A program made the translations under genes and the position numbers. A stretch of 64,000 bases of DNA from Spongilla lacustris (taxonomy: Eukaryota; Porifera; Demospongiae; Spongillida; Spongillidae). Of the stretch, positions 19,301 to 34,300 are shown one piece after another. The stretch's first letter is position 1, and every line of letters begins with the position of its first letter. The notes below the pieces were generated by a model. It was not told where the DNA came from. It saw only the letters and a program-made list of their open reading frames with translations, and searched no databases. Location of the stretch: NCBI GenBank assembly GCA_949361645.1, contig OX442430.1, forward strand, positions 6,126,543-6,190,542, given 5' to 3'.

Positions 19301-22300
19301 CTATGCAGTGTGTTAATAGTTGTGTGCTTGTGCCATGGAGGGGGAGGGTCTTCAGTTGTGTGCTTGTGCCATGGAGGGAGGGTCTTCAGTTGTGTACTTT
19401 GACCCACGGACGTATTTAGTTATAAGTTGTCACTGTCTTGTTGCCTAGGGAACATGTTCAGCACCATTCGAGGGCATGTGGTGGAGTGGACGCTGCTTCG
19501 CGACGAGGATGCAGCACAGCAGCAGCTGGACCCGGACACCATCCTCAACTTTGTGCCCTTCTCCGACTCCCTGTACACCACTGATCCCACCATTGCCGCT
19601 CTGGAAGAACAGGTGAGCTTGTTGTTGGGGTGTGGGGAATGTATGTGTTCACATGTATGTATGTATGTATGTATGTGTGTGTACTTGTATGTACATGTAT
19701 GTGGGTGTGTATGTGTTTGCTCTGTTGCAGAAATACTCTTTTCATGTTTGAATAGATATCTGTACATGTATGCATTACTTGTTCATGCTCTTTGCCTGAT
19801 TATATACTTCAATCATGGTTGGCTATATTCCTAAATAGTGGGCCTTTTATGTTCCACTTTCATTCCTGGTAGAACCTCCAAGGTGATACTGTGCTGGTTG
19901 CCGGGGTGAACACAGGTACTGCTAAGGTTCAGGCAAAGCTGGTGGACAAAGCGTGGAAGGTGAGTGTGTGTGTGTGGGGGGGTATGTGTGTGTGTGTGTG
20001 TGGGGGGGGTATGTGTGTGTGGGGGGGGGTATGTGTGTGTGTGGGGGTATGTGTGTGTGGGGGGGGGGTATGTGTGTGTGTGGGGGGGTATGTGTGTGTG
20101 TGGGGGGGTATGTGTGTGTGTGGGGGGTATGTGTGTATGTGTGTATGTGTGTGTGTGTCAGTTTGTGTATGTGTGTGTGGCACTCCTGTGCTGTTTTTTT
20201 TAAATTATATATATTGGAGCCGAAACTTGTAACGAGTTGTTTGTGGACTTACGGTAAAAATGCCATAGCGATTTTACGGTATTAGATATTAATTATAGAT
20301 ACCATACTTTCTTATACTAGATACATGTACCATGGTTTATTACACATAACTGGTACTCACTCCCTCCCAGGAGGTCAAAGCAGATGTGGTGAAGCTTTTG
20401 GTGATGGAGAACATTATGCTGCAGCCGGCCGCTGACGCCTACATCATGGTGTTCTCCTTCCTAGACTACCACGTGGAGAGAAAGAAGTACGGCAAGATTG
20501 AGGTGGTGCCCATGCCCTCCGATCAGTACAGGCTTGAGCTCACCAATGTCACCGTGGGCCGCTTGGATCATCAAAGGTCAAGGGTCACCGGGCTGCTGGT
20601 GGGAGACACCGAGGTTGTGCTTCAAGATAGAAGTATCCTCTGTGTGTGTTTGTGTGTGTGTGATGTGTGTGTGTAGTGTGTGGTGTGTTTCAATGTGTAT
20701 GTGGTGTCAGTGTATGTGTGGTGTGTGTGTGGTGTGTGTGTGTGTGTGTGTCTTATGCCCATTGCCACGCGCTAGGTACATGTATGTGAGTGCGTCTATA
20801 TTTGTCTGTTGTATGTGTGTATATGTTTATATGTACATTTATGTGTACATGTATGTTTGTATCCTGCATGATTCATAAGGCACCCCAGTCCTGTTTATTA
20901 ATTGAAGTCAAACAAAAGCCCCTCTTCTCCTCCCCCCCCCCCCCCCCCCCCCCCCTTATATGTACCTGCCAAATGCATTCATTAATACATTGTACATGTA
21001 CATGCCTTGCCACTTTGATGAGGGATAGCTACTGTACATGTAGTGAATTAGAGGTTGTTTTCAAGTAACTCATAGCTGCATCATGCAATGCCATTGCTGG
21101 GTAGTACTAAAGAGGAAGCTTTTTTGTGAAAAATGATTTTGATTGAGATTGTGTGTATACTTCGTATGTGGGATACACCCCACTTTTTTTTAACTGTCCA
21201 ATCAGATATGCTCCACATGCCGGCGACTTCACGGCCCTCTGCCAGCATTCACGTGACTTCTCCTCACCACATTGGTAGGGTACCCCTTAGGTGTGGGTGG
21301 GGTAGGGGTGGGGGAAGGTTCATGGCGAGGGAGGAGTGTGGGTGTACAAGGGAGGTTCTTGCCCATTACTCTCTTCTCCCTGTGTGAAGGGTTCTCCATC
21401 AGCCCCATTGGGTTGTGGGTGTTGGAAAGTGGTAGGAACTATGCCATCACAGTCAACCTCTACGACAAATTGAATCACAAGATCCTGGTCACGGAGGTAA
21501 GGTGGCAGCATGGCATGTGGTGACCCGTGTTAAGTATCTGGTGTTCAAGCAGTCCAATGAAATGTAGCGGTTTTGTCCCAAACAGAAGGATGCTTTGTAG
21601 GCACAACATTGCAAAACCCACATGTCATGAGTATAATGCCAACACAGAATAAAAACCTGTACCCCCCCCCCCCCCCCCCCCCCCTCTTCTCACATTGTAG
21701 AGATGGGATGCGCCCTGTGGTTAGAAGCAAGTTGCAAGCCCAGCCTTATTTGCTAATGTTACACATAAATGGAGCGATCAATATCGATAACTCAGTACAA
21801 AGATGTTCATCTTATAGTAGAACCTAAGTGGTGCATTAATTAAAGTGCTTAGTCCTTCACATGTGGTCTTTTCCTGCCCACCTTATCCAGAATGTCATCT
21901 TTGACTCCACATTGCCCAGCGAGTACCTCCAGACTCTGTATGCCTCTCCCAACGGCTCCTACTTCCATGTAAGGGCACTCAAGGCTGGGACCACCCAGAT
22001 CCTTTCCACCCTGGTCAAAATCAAGGTCAGTGTGCCTCCAGCTTGGTTTGCCTCTACCCCAATGAAGACATGCCATATTGTGTTGTATTTAAGGGGGGAT
22101 GCCCCTTTTGTGTTGTATTGTAGGAGGGAAATGAAGCATAGTGACATTTTATGGTGCGGTCACCTAGGCGACCATAACAGGGGTGGGTACATTTGGGAGG
22201 GGACTGTTTCACTGCGCATCATTGGCTTTTGTTTGAGCCACAGTTATGTGACTGGCCATGTATTGGCTTCACTGTACACTTGACTGCATGTTGGCCTGTA

Positions 22301-25300
22301 CATGTATTGGCTTCACTGTACACTTGACTGCATGTTGGCCTGTACATGTATTGGCTTCACTATACACTTGACTGCATGTTGGCCTGTACATGTATTGGCT
22401 TCACTGTACACTTGACTGCATGTTGGCCTGTACATGTATTGGCTTCACTATACACTTGACTGCATGTTGGCCTGTACATGTATTGGCTTCACTATACACT
22501 TGACTGCATGTTGGCCTGTACATGTATTGGCTTCACTATACACTTGACTGCATGTTGGCCTGTACATGTATTGGCTGCACTGTACACTTGACTGCATGTT
22601 GGCCTGTACATGTATTGGTTTCACTGTACACTTGACTGCATGTTGGCCTGTACATGTATTGGCTGCACTGTACACTTGACTGCATGTTGGCCTGTACATG
22701 TATTGGCTGCACTGTACACTTGACTGCATGTTGGCCTGTACATGTATTGGCTTCACTATACACTTGACTGCATGTTGGCCTGTACATGTATTGGCTGCAC
22801 TGTACACTTGACTGCATGTTGGCCTGTACATGTATTGGCTGCACTGTACACTTGACTGCATGTTGGCCTGTACATGTATTGGCTGCACTGTACACTTGAC
22901 TGCATGTTGGCCTGTACATGTATTGGCTGCACTGTACACTTGACTGCATGTTGGCCTGTGCATGTATTGAGTTGTTCTGCTCTGTAAGGTGCTCTAAGTC
23001 ACTTGAGGGTTAAAGGTACAAAAATAAAATAAAACTGGCATGCAAGTGTTTGATTAATAAAATGTGGTTTTGTGAAGTTACTAAGCAACCTGTGTTTTGC
23101 CATGTTTTGTGTGGCAATTACTATCCTTCATGTTGTACATGTGTAGGATATGGAGACTGGGGAATTCCATGTCATCCATCCTGTTGTCTCCAAGCAACAA
23201 ACAGTAGAGATCTACGACCCTATCCAAGTTGTCCCTAAGCGTATGGTCATTCTGTGGGACCCTGCCACCGAGTTCCACTATCAGTACACTATGAAGGTAA
23301 AGGGTTGCCATGGATAGTCACACCTTATATTCCTGTGTAGTTAAAGGATTTTTCCCCCCCCCCCCCCCCCCATGGTTACATCACATTCTGCATACTATGT
23401 ACTTCTAGGCTGACGTGATTTGTTTGTTAAAAAAAGGTATTGGTGGTGTGGTACCATTTCGTGTTAGAGATCTAAGCTTACAATAGTTAGTATCATCTGG
23501 TTCCAATTACATGTAGGTAGTGTTGTGTGTAGGGGCAGCTAACTTAGACCATACTCCTATTACTCTGTAGTTTGATGCTACAATAGACTACAACAGATTA
23601 CATAGTCTGAGTACTTCTGGACCTTGTAAAAAGTATCTGAGAATTTTACACCTATTGGTATTTAGAATGCTTTGGCTAGACCGTAATTGCTTTGTGTTTT
23701 GTTCAAAGCTGCTGGAACGGTGGTCAGTGTGCTGATGCAGGTGGTCAGTGTGCTGATGCAGGTGGATGGCTGCACCACCCCCACTATATAGATCATTCAC
23801 TGCCAAGGGGCCAATGAGGCCAATCGAGCCATCCTTACACTGGCCTTTAATACCCAATGCCAAATCACACTACGTATGAAAGCACATGTGCACAAAGAAT
23901 GCACATACATGTATGAATTTTTAGTGGTAATGCCAGGTATGCTGCTAAGGGTATTTGCGCATTGCAGCATCAGATGATTTGTGTCAAAATATAACTAGGC
24001 CGGTACCAAGGTGATGCTGTGCCACGTGATCGATTATGTAGGTATCTGAACAAAATAGAAGGCTGTAGCTTAAATGTTTAAAAACTCCGTTGTTGTGGTC
24101 AAGACGTCTTGCAGAGAGGTGTGGTAATCTGTTGGTAGTGCATTGACTGCTGATTGACAGCAGTTTAATTATGGGCATCACTGATGAACCTGAGGTGGTG
24201 TAAAAAATAAATTTAATGAATCATAGCACATGTAAAGAAAATATATATGTACACTACAAGCAAGAACGCAGTTAGACTGAGAGTATCTTAACAAGGGGTA
24301 TCCATGTTCAGTAATATGGTGGTGAAGTGAGGACCTGTAACATGACAATGGTGACCTGAGGTATATGTGTCTCCTCTTCACTCCAGGCTACTGGAGGAAG
24401 TGGAAGTTACCGCTGGTCATGTGATCCAGAGAGTGTTGTTGGAATCTCGTACCAGGGCACTCTGACGGCTCTTGCTCCCGGCATGACAACGATCACTGCG
24501 GCTGATAGCAAGAACGCAGCCCACTCTGATAGTGGGAAGGTATGTGGAGAGTGACCAGTAAGGTCTGATAGTGGCAGTAAGGGTGTTGAATTCACTGGGG
24601 AAATTGATCTAGGGTGTTAAAATTAATCTAGGGTGTTAAAATTAATCTAGGGTGTTAAAAATGTTGCTTATGCTTATAGATGTATGATGTTAGCTGAGCT
24701 TAGGCTACTTGTTGTAATTTAACAAGGGGAAATATTGAGTGCTTTGTGTAACTGACGAGGGAAGGACGAAGTTTCATCACAATACAATTGTTGTGTGAAG
24801 GACATTGCGTGCTCTTATGGAGTAAACTTTCACATTAAGGAAAAAAAAACCCCTTGTTTTTGAATCGGATAATTATGTATTAGAGTGCCTGATTTAATTG
24901 GAAGTAGCTTGAAGGTGTGGATGGAGCCAGCACAAAGTAGAATAGTAACAGTGACTGTTGGGGAATATAGTATCGTATATAGCAGGGCATTGCAGTTACA
25001 CTGGAGCTCCTTCTCTTTCCTCCCTGTCCATCCACACTCGTGCATCTCTTTACTACCTCTTCTCCCTCCCTGTCCTCCATTTCCCCCTCTGCAGGCGTAC
25101 GTTGTCCCCCCGGCCGAGATAGCATTTCTACCGACCAAGGTGGAGGCTGTTGTCGGCACCGCTCTGGTCCTACCCCTCCACGTAAAGGGGTACACTGACG
25201 AGGGGGAGAGGACCCTGTTGCCCTTTGCAGACTGCAGGAAGCTGCCCCTAGAGGTCACCTCCCTAGACACCTCTGTCTTCAATCTGAGCATCAACTCTGC

Positions 25301-28300
25301 CGCAGGTGTGGTTATATCGGGCACTTACACCACTCCACACGTGCAGTGCTGTCCATCCATCCACAACTGCATATGCACACAACTGCACATGTGCACACAC
25401 CACTGCATATGCCCACATGCTCACCACTGCACATGTACACATGCTCACATGTACACATGCTCATATGCTCACATGCTCACCACTGCACATGTCCACATGT
25501 TCACCACTGCACATGTGCACATGTTCAACACTGCACGTGTACACATGTTCACCACTGCACATGTACACATGTTCACCACTGCACTTGTCCACATGTTCAA
25601 CACTGCACATGTTCACATGTTCACCACTGCACATGCACATGTGCACCACTGCACATGTCCACATGTTCACCACTGCACATGTTCACCACTGCACCCTCTC
25701 TGCACACACGGGCAGACCTGTCCTCTCTTCCCTCCGGTGCCTGTGTCTCTCTTCAGGCTGTGGCGACTAAAGCCGGGAATTCTAAAGTTACCGTGACCTA
25801 CAAGTACAAAGACATCACCCTGTCTGCCTCTGTTACCATAGCAGCATACAACCCACTGGTTTCTGTTGACCCCGAATCCATAGCAGTTCTTACGCTTGGG
25901 TCCTCCAAGAATTTTATCTTTGAGGGTGGCCCCGCCCCTTGGGTGTTGGACCGATCTCGATACTATGAAGAATGTAAGTAGTGCAGCTGTGTGCATGAGA
26001 TGTAGCTATAGCAATGTAGTTGGGGGCGTGGCATTGTTTTTTGCATTGTGTAATACCTCTTCCTCTTATGTATCAACCAGTGTCATTGGAAAGGAAATCA
26101 GATGTCGCTGTTTATGGTACGGTATGGGGACTAGGGCCACTGTACATTTGTATTTGCTGTGGGTGGGTGCATTTGTGTTTAGTATATACAATGTACATTT
26201 GATTATGATGACTTCATTTGATAGTATTTATTGGTGTATTCTGTGTGGTGCTGGTGTGGGGTGCTGGTGTGGGGAGAGCTGTGTGGTGTAGGTGTGGGGT
26301 GAGCTGTGTGGTGTAGGTGTGGGGTGAGCTGTGTGGTGCTGGTGTGGGGAGAGCTGTGTGGTGTAGGTGTGGGGTGAGCTGTGTGGTGCTGGTGTGGGGA
26401 GAGCTGTGTGGTGCTGGTGTGGGGAGAGCTGTGTGGTGAGCTGTGTAGTGCTGGTGTGGGGAGAGCTGTGTAGTGCTGGTGTGGGGAGAGCTGTGTGGTG
26501 AGCTGTGTGGTGCTGGTGTGGGGAGAGCTGTGTGGTGCTGGTATGTGGTGAGCTGTGTGGTGCTGGTGTGGGGTGAGCTGTGTGGTGCTGGTGTGGGGTG
26601 AGCTGTGTGGTGTTGGTGTGGGGTGAGCTGTGTGGTGCTGGTGTGTGGTGAGCTGTGGTGTTGGTGTGGGGAGAGCTGTGTGGTGCTGGTGTGGGGTGAG
26701 CTGTGTGGTGCGGGGTGAGCTGTGGTGCTGGTGTGGGGAGAGCTGTGTGGTGCTGGTGTGGGGAGAGCTGTGTGGTGAGCTGTGTGGTGCTGGTGTGGGG
26801 AGAGCTGTGTGGTGTTGGTGTGGGGTGAGCTGTGTGGTGCTGGTGTGGGGAGAGCTGTGTGGTGTCGGTGTGGGGTGAGCTGTGTGGTGCTGGTGTGGGG
26901 AGAGCTGTGTGGTGCTGGTGTGGGGTGAGCTGTGTGGTGCTGGTGTGGGGTGAGCTGTGGTGCTGGTGTGGGGTGAGCTGTGTGGTGCTGGTGTGGGGTG
27001 AGCTGTGTGGTGTCGGTGTGGGGTGAGCTGTGTGGTGCTGGTGTGTGGTGAGCTGTGTGGTGTTGGTGTGGGGAGAGCTGTGGTGTTGGTGTGGGGTGAG
27101 CTGTGTGGTGCTGGTGTGGGGTGAGCTGTGTGGTGCTGGTGTGTGGTGAGCTGTGTGGTGTTGGTGTGGGGAGAGCTGTGGTGTTGGTGTGGGGTGAGCT
27201 GTGGTGTTGGTGTGGGGTGAGCTGTGGTGTTGGTGTGGGGTGCTAGTGTGGTGCTGGTGTGTGATGTTTTACAATTCAAGCATCACACTTCATTGTTGGT
27301 AACTTCACACACCACACGTTCCTTCACTAACCACACATGTTCCTTCACAGGACCACAGCAGCACGTGTACCGCCTTGTGTGCAAGGAACTAGGTGAGCAG
27401 ACTGTAACCCTCGTCGTTGGCAACGGCCCAACAACAAAGAACGTGTTTCCTGCTAACGACAGTGCTACAGTCAGGCAAGTTATTGCACTAGCCTCATGTA
27501 ATGCTCAAATAGAATTTACATAATGTACATGTGGTTTTACATTTAGGTTTAATTTGAAAGTTTGAGGGGAAAAAATGGCTTACTATTCAAGTGAAACTTG
27601 TTTCCATGTTGTGAAGGAAATTCTTCCCACAAGTTGAAACATGTACTACTTTATTCTTTATTGCATTTTGTAGTTGTAGTTGTACATTTGTATGTGTACC
27701 ATGCTGTGCATTAACTAGAAACCGTATCTGTTCCAGAGTGTCTTGTGCTCTGCCTGTTACTATGGTAATGCGTCCTCTAGTACAGCAGATGGCGGACTGC
27801 CCTCTGTTGGAGAGATCAAGTCATGCAACGCAGGTAGGTACATGTGTGTACACTATGTATGTACATGTACATGTATCTGTGTTTCATTTCACCATCGTGT
27901 TACTGCTGCTTTTGCACTGTACAATATAAAAAAACATGGCAATGTTGGTCGTTAAAGTTACGATTCCTCTCACTTTATCCTACCTCACCTTATCTCCTTT
28001 TGTCTCCTGCTATCCTCCCATCTCCCCTTCTCCCTTTTCTCCACTCGCTCTCCTTACCCTCCTCTCTACCCTCTCCCTCTCCCCATCCTCTTCTCCCTAC
28101 CCTCCTCCCCATCCTCCTCTCCCTACCCTCCTCCCCATCCTCCTCTCCCTACCCTCCTCCCCATCCTCCTCTCCCTACCCTCCTCCCCATCCTCCTCTCC
28201 CTACCCTCCTCTCCATCCTCCTCTCCCTACCCTCCCCATCCTCCTCTCCCTACCCTCCTCCCCATCCTCCTCTCCCTCTCTGATCTCATCCCTCTTCTCA

Positions 28301-31300
28301 ACCTTCCCCACTCCTACCTCTTCTAATTTGTGCAGTTTCCAGTCAGAAATGGCCGTGCTCTTGAGCTGGAGATAGTGGTGTTTGATGGGGAGAACCGACC
28401 CTTTGATAACTTCACCTCCCTGCATTGGGAGTGGACTGCAAGCGACTCTTCCCTACTTTCCCTGCCTAGAGACCCTGCCATCAAACTCAATGCAGCCAAA
28501 AAGTCAGGTGTGTGGCTATAGCATAGTCATAGATTTTAAAGTTACATGTGTGTGGTTTTAACTTACTCATGGGTGGTACTATATGTAATACCTGTACATT
28601 TTGGTTGCTATGGAAATATAATTATTGGTTGCTATAGTTACGTATACATGTACATGTAGCTGAAATTTGTTATACACTGAAACCTTTGGGATCTGCGTGG
28701 TATGGAGTCACTGAACTGATTTAAATTTTATAAATTATATACCTCTCCCACAAATTTACACTTGTGAGCGATTTTCTTTTAGTAGTTGTGAATAAGTTTC
28801 AATGTATTTAGTGTATATCAGATAATGATTTCATGCAGTAATTAGTGAGCTTCTGATTAAAGACACAATGATTAGATTTTATTAAGTACAAGGGAGAGAG
28901 CATCATGTGCTTATTATGTTGAAGTGTTAACCTGTGGGTGAGCTGTGAGCCATAGGAAGTTGATAGCTTTAACCGTTCAAAATTTATGGCAATTCAAACA
29001 TAATGCCATTTTAATAACAATATTTATAATATTCACTAGGTCCATATGTAAGTGTAAGGGTATTGTGGACAGAGTTATATTTCCATAGGTCCTTTACCCA
29101 CCAAACTTGTATTATAACCTTCATATGTGTGCTATGTATGTTTGCGTTGATCCTCTACCCACCAAACTCCCATCGTAACCTTCGTGTGTGTGTTAAGTTT
29201 GTCATCTCTGCCTCACAGCTGTTACTACCGTCCAACTAAGCAGCCAGTCGGGGACCGTCTCCCTCACTGTGTCATGTAAGAGGCACATTGCCAGCTACTT
29301 GGAGGCCGAACACATCACTTTCAAGGTACATGCGTGGACATCTATTTCTTCATTGATGCCAAATAAATGTTCATATTAATGTACATGTATTGCTTGCATT
29401 GAGTGAGGTATACAAATAGTACTCTGAACCTCTTACAAAACATCACTCAGTGTCTATACACATCTCCATGAGAAGCTATATCGTCCTTGGCTGTTTTGGA
29501 CTTATTAATAAATGTTTCAACTCATTATATAGTGCATGCCATTATGGCTATCGAGCACCAGGAACTCATGAAATTATAAGATTTGTAATGTAATAATACC
29601 CCTAGTTTACAAGGCTGACCCTGTGAAAAATCATGGGTACATTTTATTATAATAGTCTTATGTTTACTGACAGTAAATTTTTTTTTTTTTACTTACAGTA
29701 ATTTACCACCTGACCTAACATGTTTACTATGCAACCTTTTAAACATGCTTGCACGATGCAAATACTACTGGGTCAGAATTTTTACCACCCTTGAATACAT
29801 TACTCTCTCATATTTTCATATAATGTTTTCCTCTAAGGAATGAGTGAAACTGCTATACATTTGCATACCCTATGATGTCTCGTTTAGATAATATACCCTC
29901 CTGAATAATTAATTTTTATCATTTCAAATGAGTATAGTTTGAACCTTGACTTGTATAGGTTATGGCTGTTTGCACATAACAAAGGCTATTATGTAGTTGC
30001 GCTCATAAAGGGTAAAATCCTATTGGTAATGAAATTTTTAATGAGATTTAATAACTCGCTCATTTGATAATCGATAAATGCGCCTAAGCGCTCTCATGAT
30101 AATAATAACAGGTTTTGGCAGAAGTCTGGTTTCTCCGCCCTTTGTATGGGGGGCGTGAATGTGTCCCTGCCCCTTACGTAAGGGGGAGAGGGTGTGCAGC
30201 ATGTGGACACGCCCTATCCCCCAGACCTTTCATATCACCTGACGTGATGGAGACAATTGTTAATTTAACATAGAGAGGTGCGGCGGGTGGTCAGTTCGCA
30301 ACCTTCACGCGAGGCAATGATGATTGCAAGTGCATGCACTTATATGAGGGGAGGAGGCAGGAGCTGGGGAGGAGGCAGGAGCTACACTCAATATTAACTG
30401 CGTTTAACTTCATTAAGCTTCATTTAATAACTCGCTCGTTTGATAATCGATAAGAGTGCCTAAGTGTGCTCATGATAATAGCTTCTTCACTCGAAGCGCT
30501 GGCTATTAGCAACTCTCCCAGCCTGAAGATGCCAAAAAAGCACAACGCCACTTCCACCCGCAACAGATACTTGTCATCATCCATACACTGATCCCAGTGT
30601 TGGCGATGTTTCTCCAGGATGGCCATGGTGATTTGGAGTCTTATACGCTTTCTGGCCATCTGGTCTCATCCCTGCAACCTTCGTATACCAGCCTGCACCT
30701 GTTTAAGCATTGGCATCGAGGACTCAGGCAGCCCTAACGATATCTGCATGCTATGTACCGTAGGTAAGTTTTGATTGTCGTGTCACAAAGCTTTCGATCA
30801 GCTAGCCAAGCCGCAAAACGGCAAAGGAGCATTTCTGATACAGGGAATGGGCAATGCACTGAGTGGATTTCGCAAAAATGGAGAAAACGCTGTGCTCCTG
30901 AGCTATATGTGCGTTACATGGCGATAGCTGTAATGACTTGCCATCTGCCCTGGGTATGGCCTTTTGGAACCACACCACACCGATTCACTTGTATCCGGCT
31001 GTCATTGAATGGACCCGTGATGTGACCCAAGGAGCGCTCTTTATCGAGGAACGTGGCAATGACTTTGGAATGGGGAGAGGCCGATGGCATATTTGCGCGG
31101 ACTGACTTTGTTGGCTGACTGCGGTCAAAACCTATATGAAAACCGTGGGATAGCCCCGTTGCACACGTATTGAGCAAAATCTTTGTCGGATGACAACGCT
31201 GTTGAGCCCAACTGGAAGAGCAAGCTCAGTGCTATTTGCTCTAGCCTCTAGCTCCATGAGATCCTTCATATAGATGTATGGGTGTTGCACGACCTATTCT

Positions 31301-34300
31301 ATATATATGATTGAAATAACAAACACATAAGTTGATTAACTTCAATCAGAGATATTATTATTGGCTGTATCGATATGCAGCATGTATCTCTAGCTCTCCC
31401 CATTTAAGTGGAAGGTCACGCCACTGTGGCGGAGCAGCTAATTAGTTGAGGTGTGCATCACTACATGCGTGCAGAATTGTATTGACGTTTCGATGACTTC
31501 ACATTCAATTGGACTTGCATGCACGAATTGCCTACTGTTAATTACAAAACATACGAGTTAGTATCGACCCCGCCTACGAACTGGAGAGCCGGGATCTGCA
31601 GGATTGGGGCATTCTGCTGCCGGATGTGGTTGTTCACATATCAGACATGCATGGCGATACTTGCATTGCTGCACGAAGCAGCAATTCTCATTAAACTTTC
31701 TGCAGGCTTCAATGGCCCTGGCCAGTTGGGGTAGAGCCGGTCTCTGGGCCTGCGTCTGGTACTGCCTTTGGGGGCAGAACACTGCCATGTCGGGGCATGC
31801 CACACTGTTGTGGTGCTCGCTAAGGCAGTGTGAACATCTATGTATAATGCGAGCATGACCACAATGCTAGGCCTATCTGGCCCTTTAACCTGTCAAATAC
31901 TCCGGGGAGTATCCAGTAGCACAAGGACTACCCTATGAAGCCACAGCTCTACACTCTACGCTTTTATTACCTTCTATCACCACTTCATCCTTCTGACTTG
32001 ACCCGATAGTGGGTTCAATTTTGACAAGCCTTGGGCACTATGGCAAAGCTAATGTTCAAGAGCTGTGGGTGAGTAGCATCTCTGTTCCACATTGACGTGG
32101 TCTCGTCGTACAAGTCTACGAGATGCGCTCCATGAAAGGGCTGCACGTTGGGTTGGTAGTTCGCCCTATCGGTGCATGACTTTCTGCGTGTCGTCATTTA
32201 TTGGTTTCACTTTGAGGACCATTTGAGGCTCAGTGCTGAGACTAGTTTGTTGGGCTTGTGCCTAGACACTTGCCCCTTGCATCAGAGGAACCACCCCTTT
32301 CTTGGCTGGTTCTTTCTCCAAGTTCTTCTTTGGGATGACTGGGGCGAGGGGGATTGATGGGCATCCAGCCACCGATTTTGGTGGTGGGGCACCATCTTTC
32401 TCCTTTGGCTGTTGCTTCAATATCTCATCGATTTCCCTCCAGGAGTCATCTATTGAGGAGAAATACGATTGAAAGTAAGGTTACTATCAATAGTCCTCTC
32501 ACCAGGGTCAGAAGCTTCTGTTCACAGGGAGGGATCATGGAACGGGTTATGGATCCACCAGATGCCATTTTGTATGACACCACAGGGCATACTCTCAGAA
32601 CCACTTTTTGCTTGTTTGGATGGTGACGACGGTCTTGGTCGTCCTCCTCTTCCCCTTGTGGAGTAGGGGTGGAACCTCGCACCTTCGATTGACTTGAGCC
32701 TGGATTCCAGGCTGCTGAGGACTTGCATCAAGTCCCCTGCCTCCGAAGGTGAGGTTTTTTTGGCTGTTGTGGTGGTGGGTTTGCTTTGCTTGTGCTGGGG
32801 CCATAGACGTCAATGACGTCAAAGTTCCCAGTTTCCTGCTGTTTGAGGGCCAGAATTTTCTTATCTGTTTTCAGGTCCCTTGACTCCTTGTAGAGTCTCG
32901 CGACAGCAGTCAGTTGCACTTCCTGTTCATTACGAAGTGCTAACACCTTTCTCGTGTTAGTGTCCAGGTCTGAGGATTTTATCTCCTCACTCAATCCAAT
33001 GTACATGCGATTGAGTTTTTCACCCAAGTTTCTTATGCACATCTCATGATGCTCTATGAGCAGATCAAGGTGTGTGAACGCACAACTTTTTTAGTGACCC
33101 TCCCATGCTACCTTGAGAGCTCTGGGGGTTGGTCTTTCATAACTAACTTCTGTTCCTTTTTGACCCGAAGCCAGTCAGGCAGAATGTTTCGTCTTACAGC
33201 TGTCACAATCAGGATAAGTAAGCCTTCTTCCAGGGTGCTCAGGAGTCAGCCGCTTAGCCCCTGGTCTACACTGCCTAGTCTGAGGAGATGCCCCAGGACC
33301 ACTTGAATCCTTAGTTCTCTTATTTGTGACCTGGACTTGTGAATTACTACCAGGGGCAATGAGAGTGGGGTCTTTGTTCTTTTCATAAGTAGCCTTGGCT
33401 GTTGTTCTAAAATACTCTCCTGACATAAGTTTGTTTGTGCAAATGAACCTGAGAACTTAACCTTACTGTTAGGATGCAGTTATTTGAAGCGGTTATGCAT
33501 CCATTGGTCATCTCGTATTCATGGCCACCCTTTTACTATATTACTTGTTAAGTGACACAAGAACTACTCCCGAACACAAGCCTCCACCAGATCGCAGTTG
33601 GCTTTGTGAAGTTCTTTCGCAAAGCCCATCAACTTCTCAGATTTGAGCTCAGTGCTATTTGCTCTAGCCTCTAGCTCCACGAGATCATTCATATAGATGT
33701 ATGGGTGTTGCCCAACTGTTTCTTATACATGATTGAAATAATATACATAAATTGATTAACTTCAATTAGAGATATAATTATTGGCTGTATCGGCATGCAG
33801 CATGTATCTCTAGCTCTCCCCATTTATGTGGAAGGTCATGCCACTGTGGCGGAGCAGCTAATTAGTTAAGGTGTGCATCACTACATGCATGCAGAATTGT
33901 ATTGACGTTTTGATGGCTTCATCATTCAATTGGACTTGCATGCACGAAATGGCAACTGTTAATTACAAAACATACGAGTTAATATCGACCCCGCCCACGA
34001 ACTGGAGAGCGGGATCTGCAGGATTGGGGCATTCTGCTGCCGGATGTGGTTGTTCACATATCAGACATGCATGGCGATACTTGCATTGCTGCACGAAGCA
34101 GCGATTCTCATTAAAACTTCTGCAGGCTTCAATGGCCCTGGCCGGTTGGGGTAGAGCCGGTCTCTGGGCCTGCGTCTGGTACTGCCACTGGGGGCAGAAC
34201 ACTGTCATGTCGGGGCATGCCTCACTGCTGTGGTGCTCACTAAGGCAGTGTGAACATCTCTGTATAATGCGAGCATGACCCACAATGCTAGGCCTATCTG

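Noticed and set aside
22448..22963. 171-codon minus-strand frame with HVQANMQSSVQCSQ repeats
   Set aside because: It is a by-product of the 44-bp minisatellite (length not a multiple of 3, three frames cycling). It lies inside NUP210 intron 10.
25346..25756. His/Cys/Thr-rich extension in front of NUP210 exon 14
   Set aside because: Repeat-derived intronic sequence. The conserved protein starts at the acceptor 25757, and family members have no such insert.
26203..27279. 358-codon minus-strand frame of HTSTTQLTPHQHH-type repeats
   Set aside because: Antisense translation of the GT-rich minisatellite, with no conserved domain.
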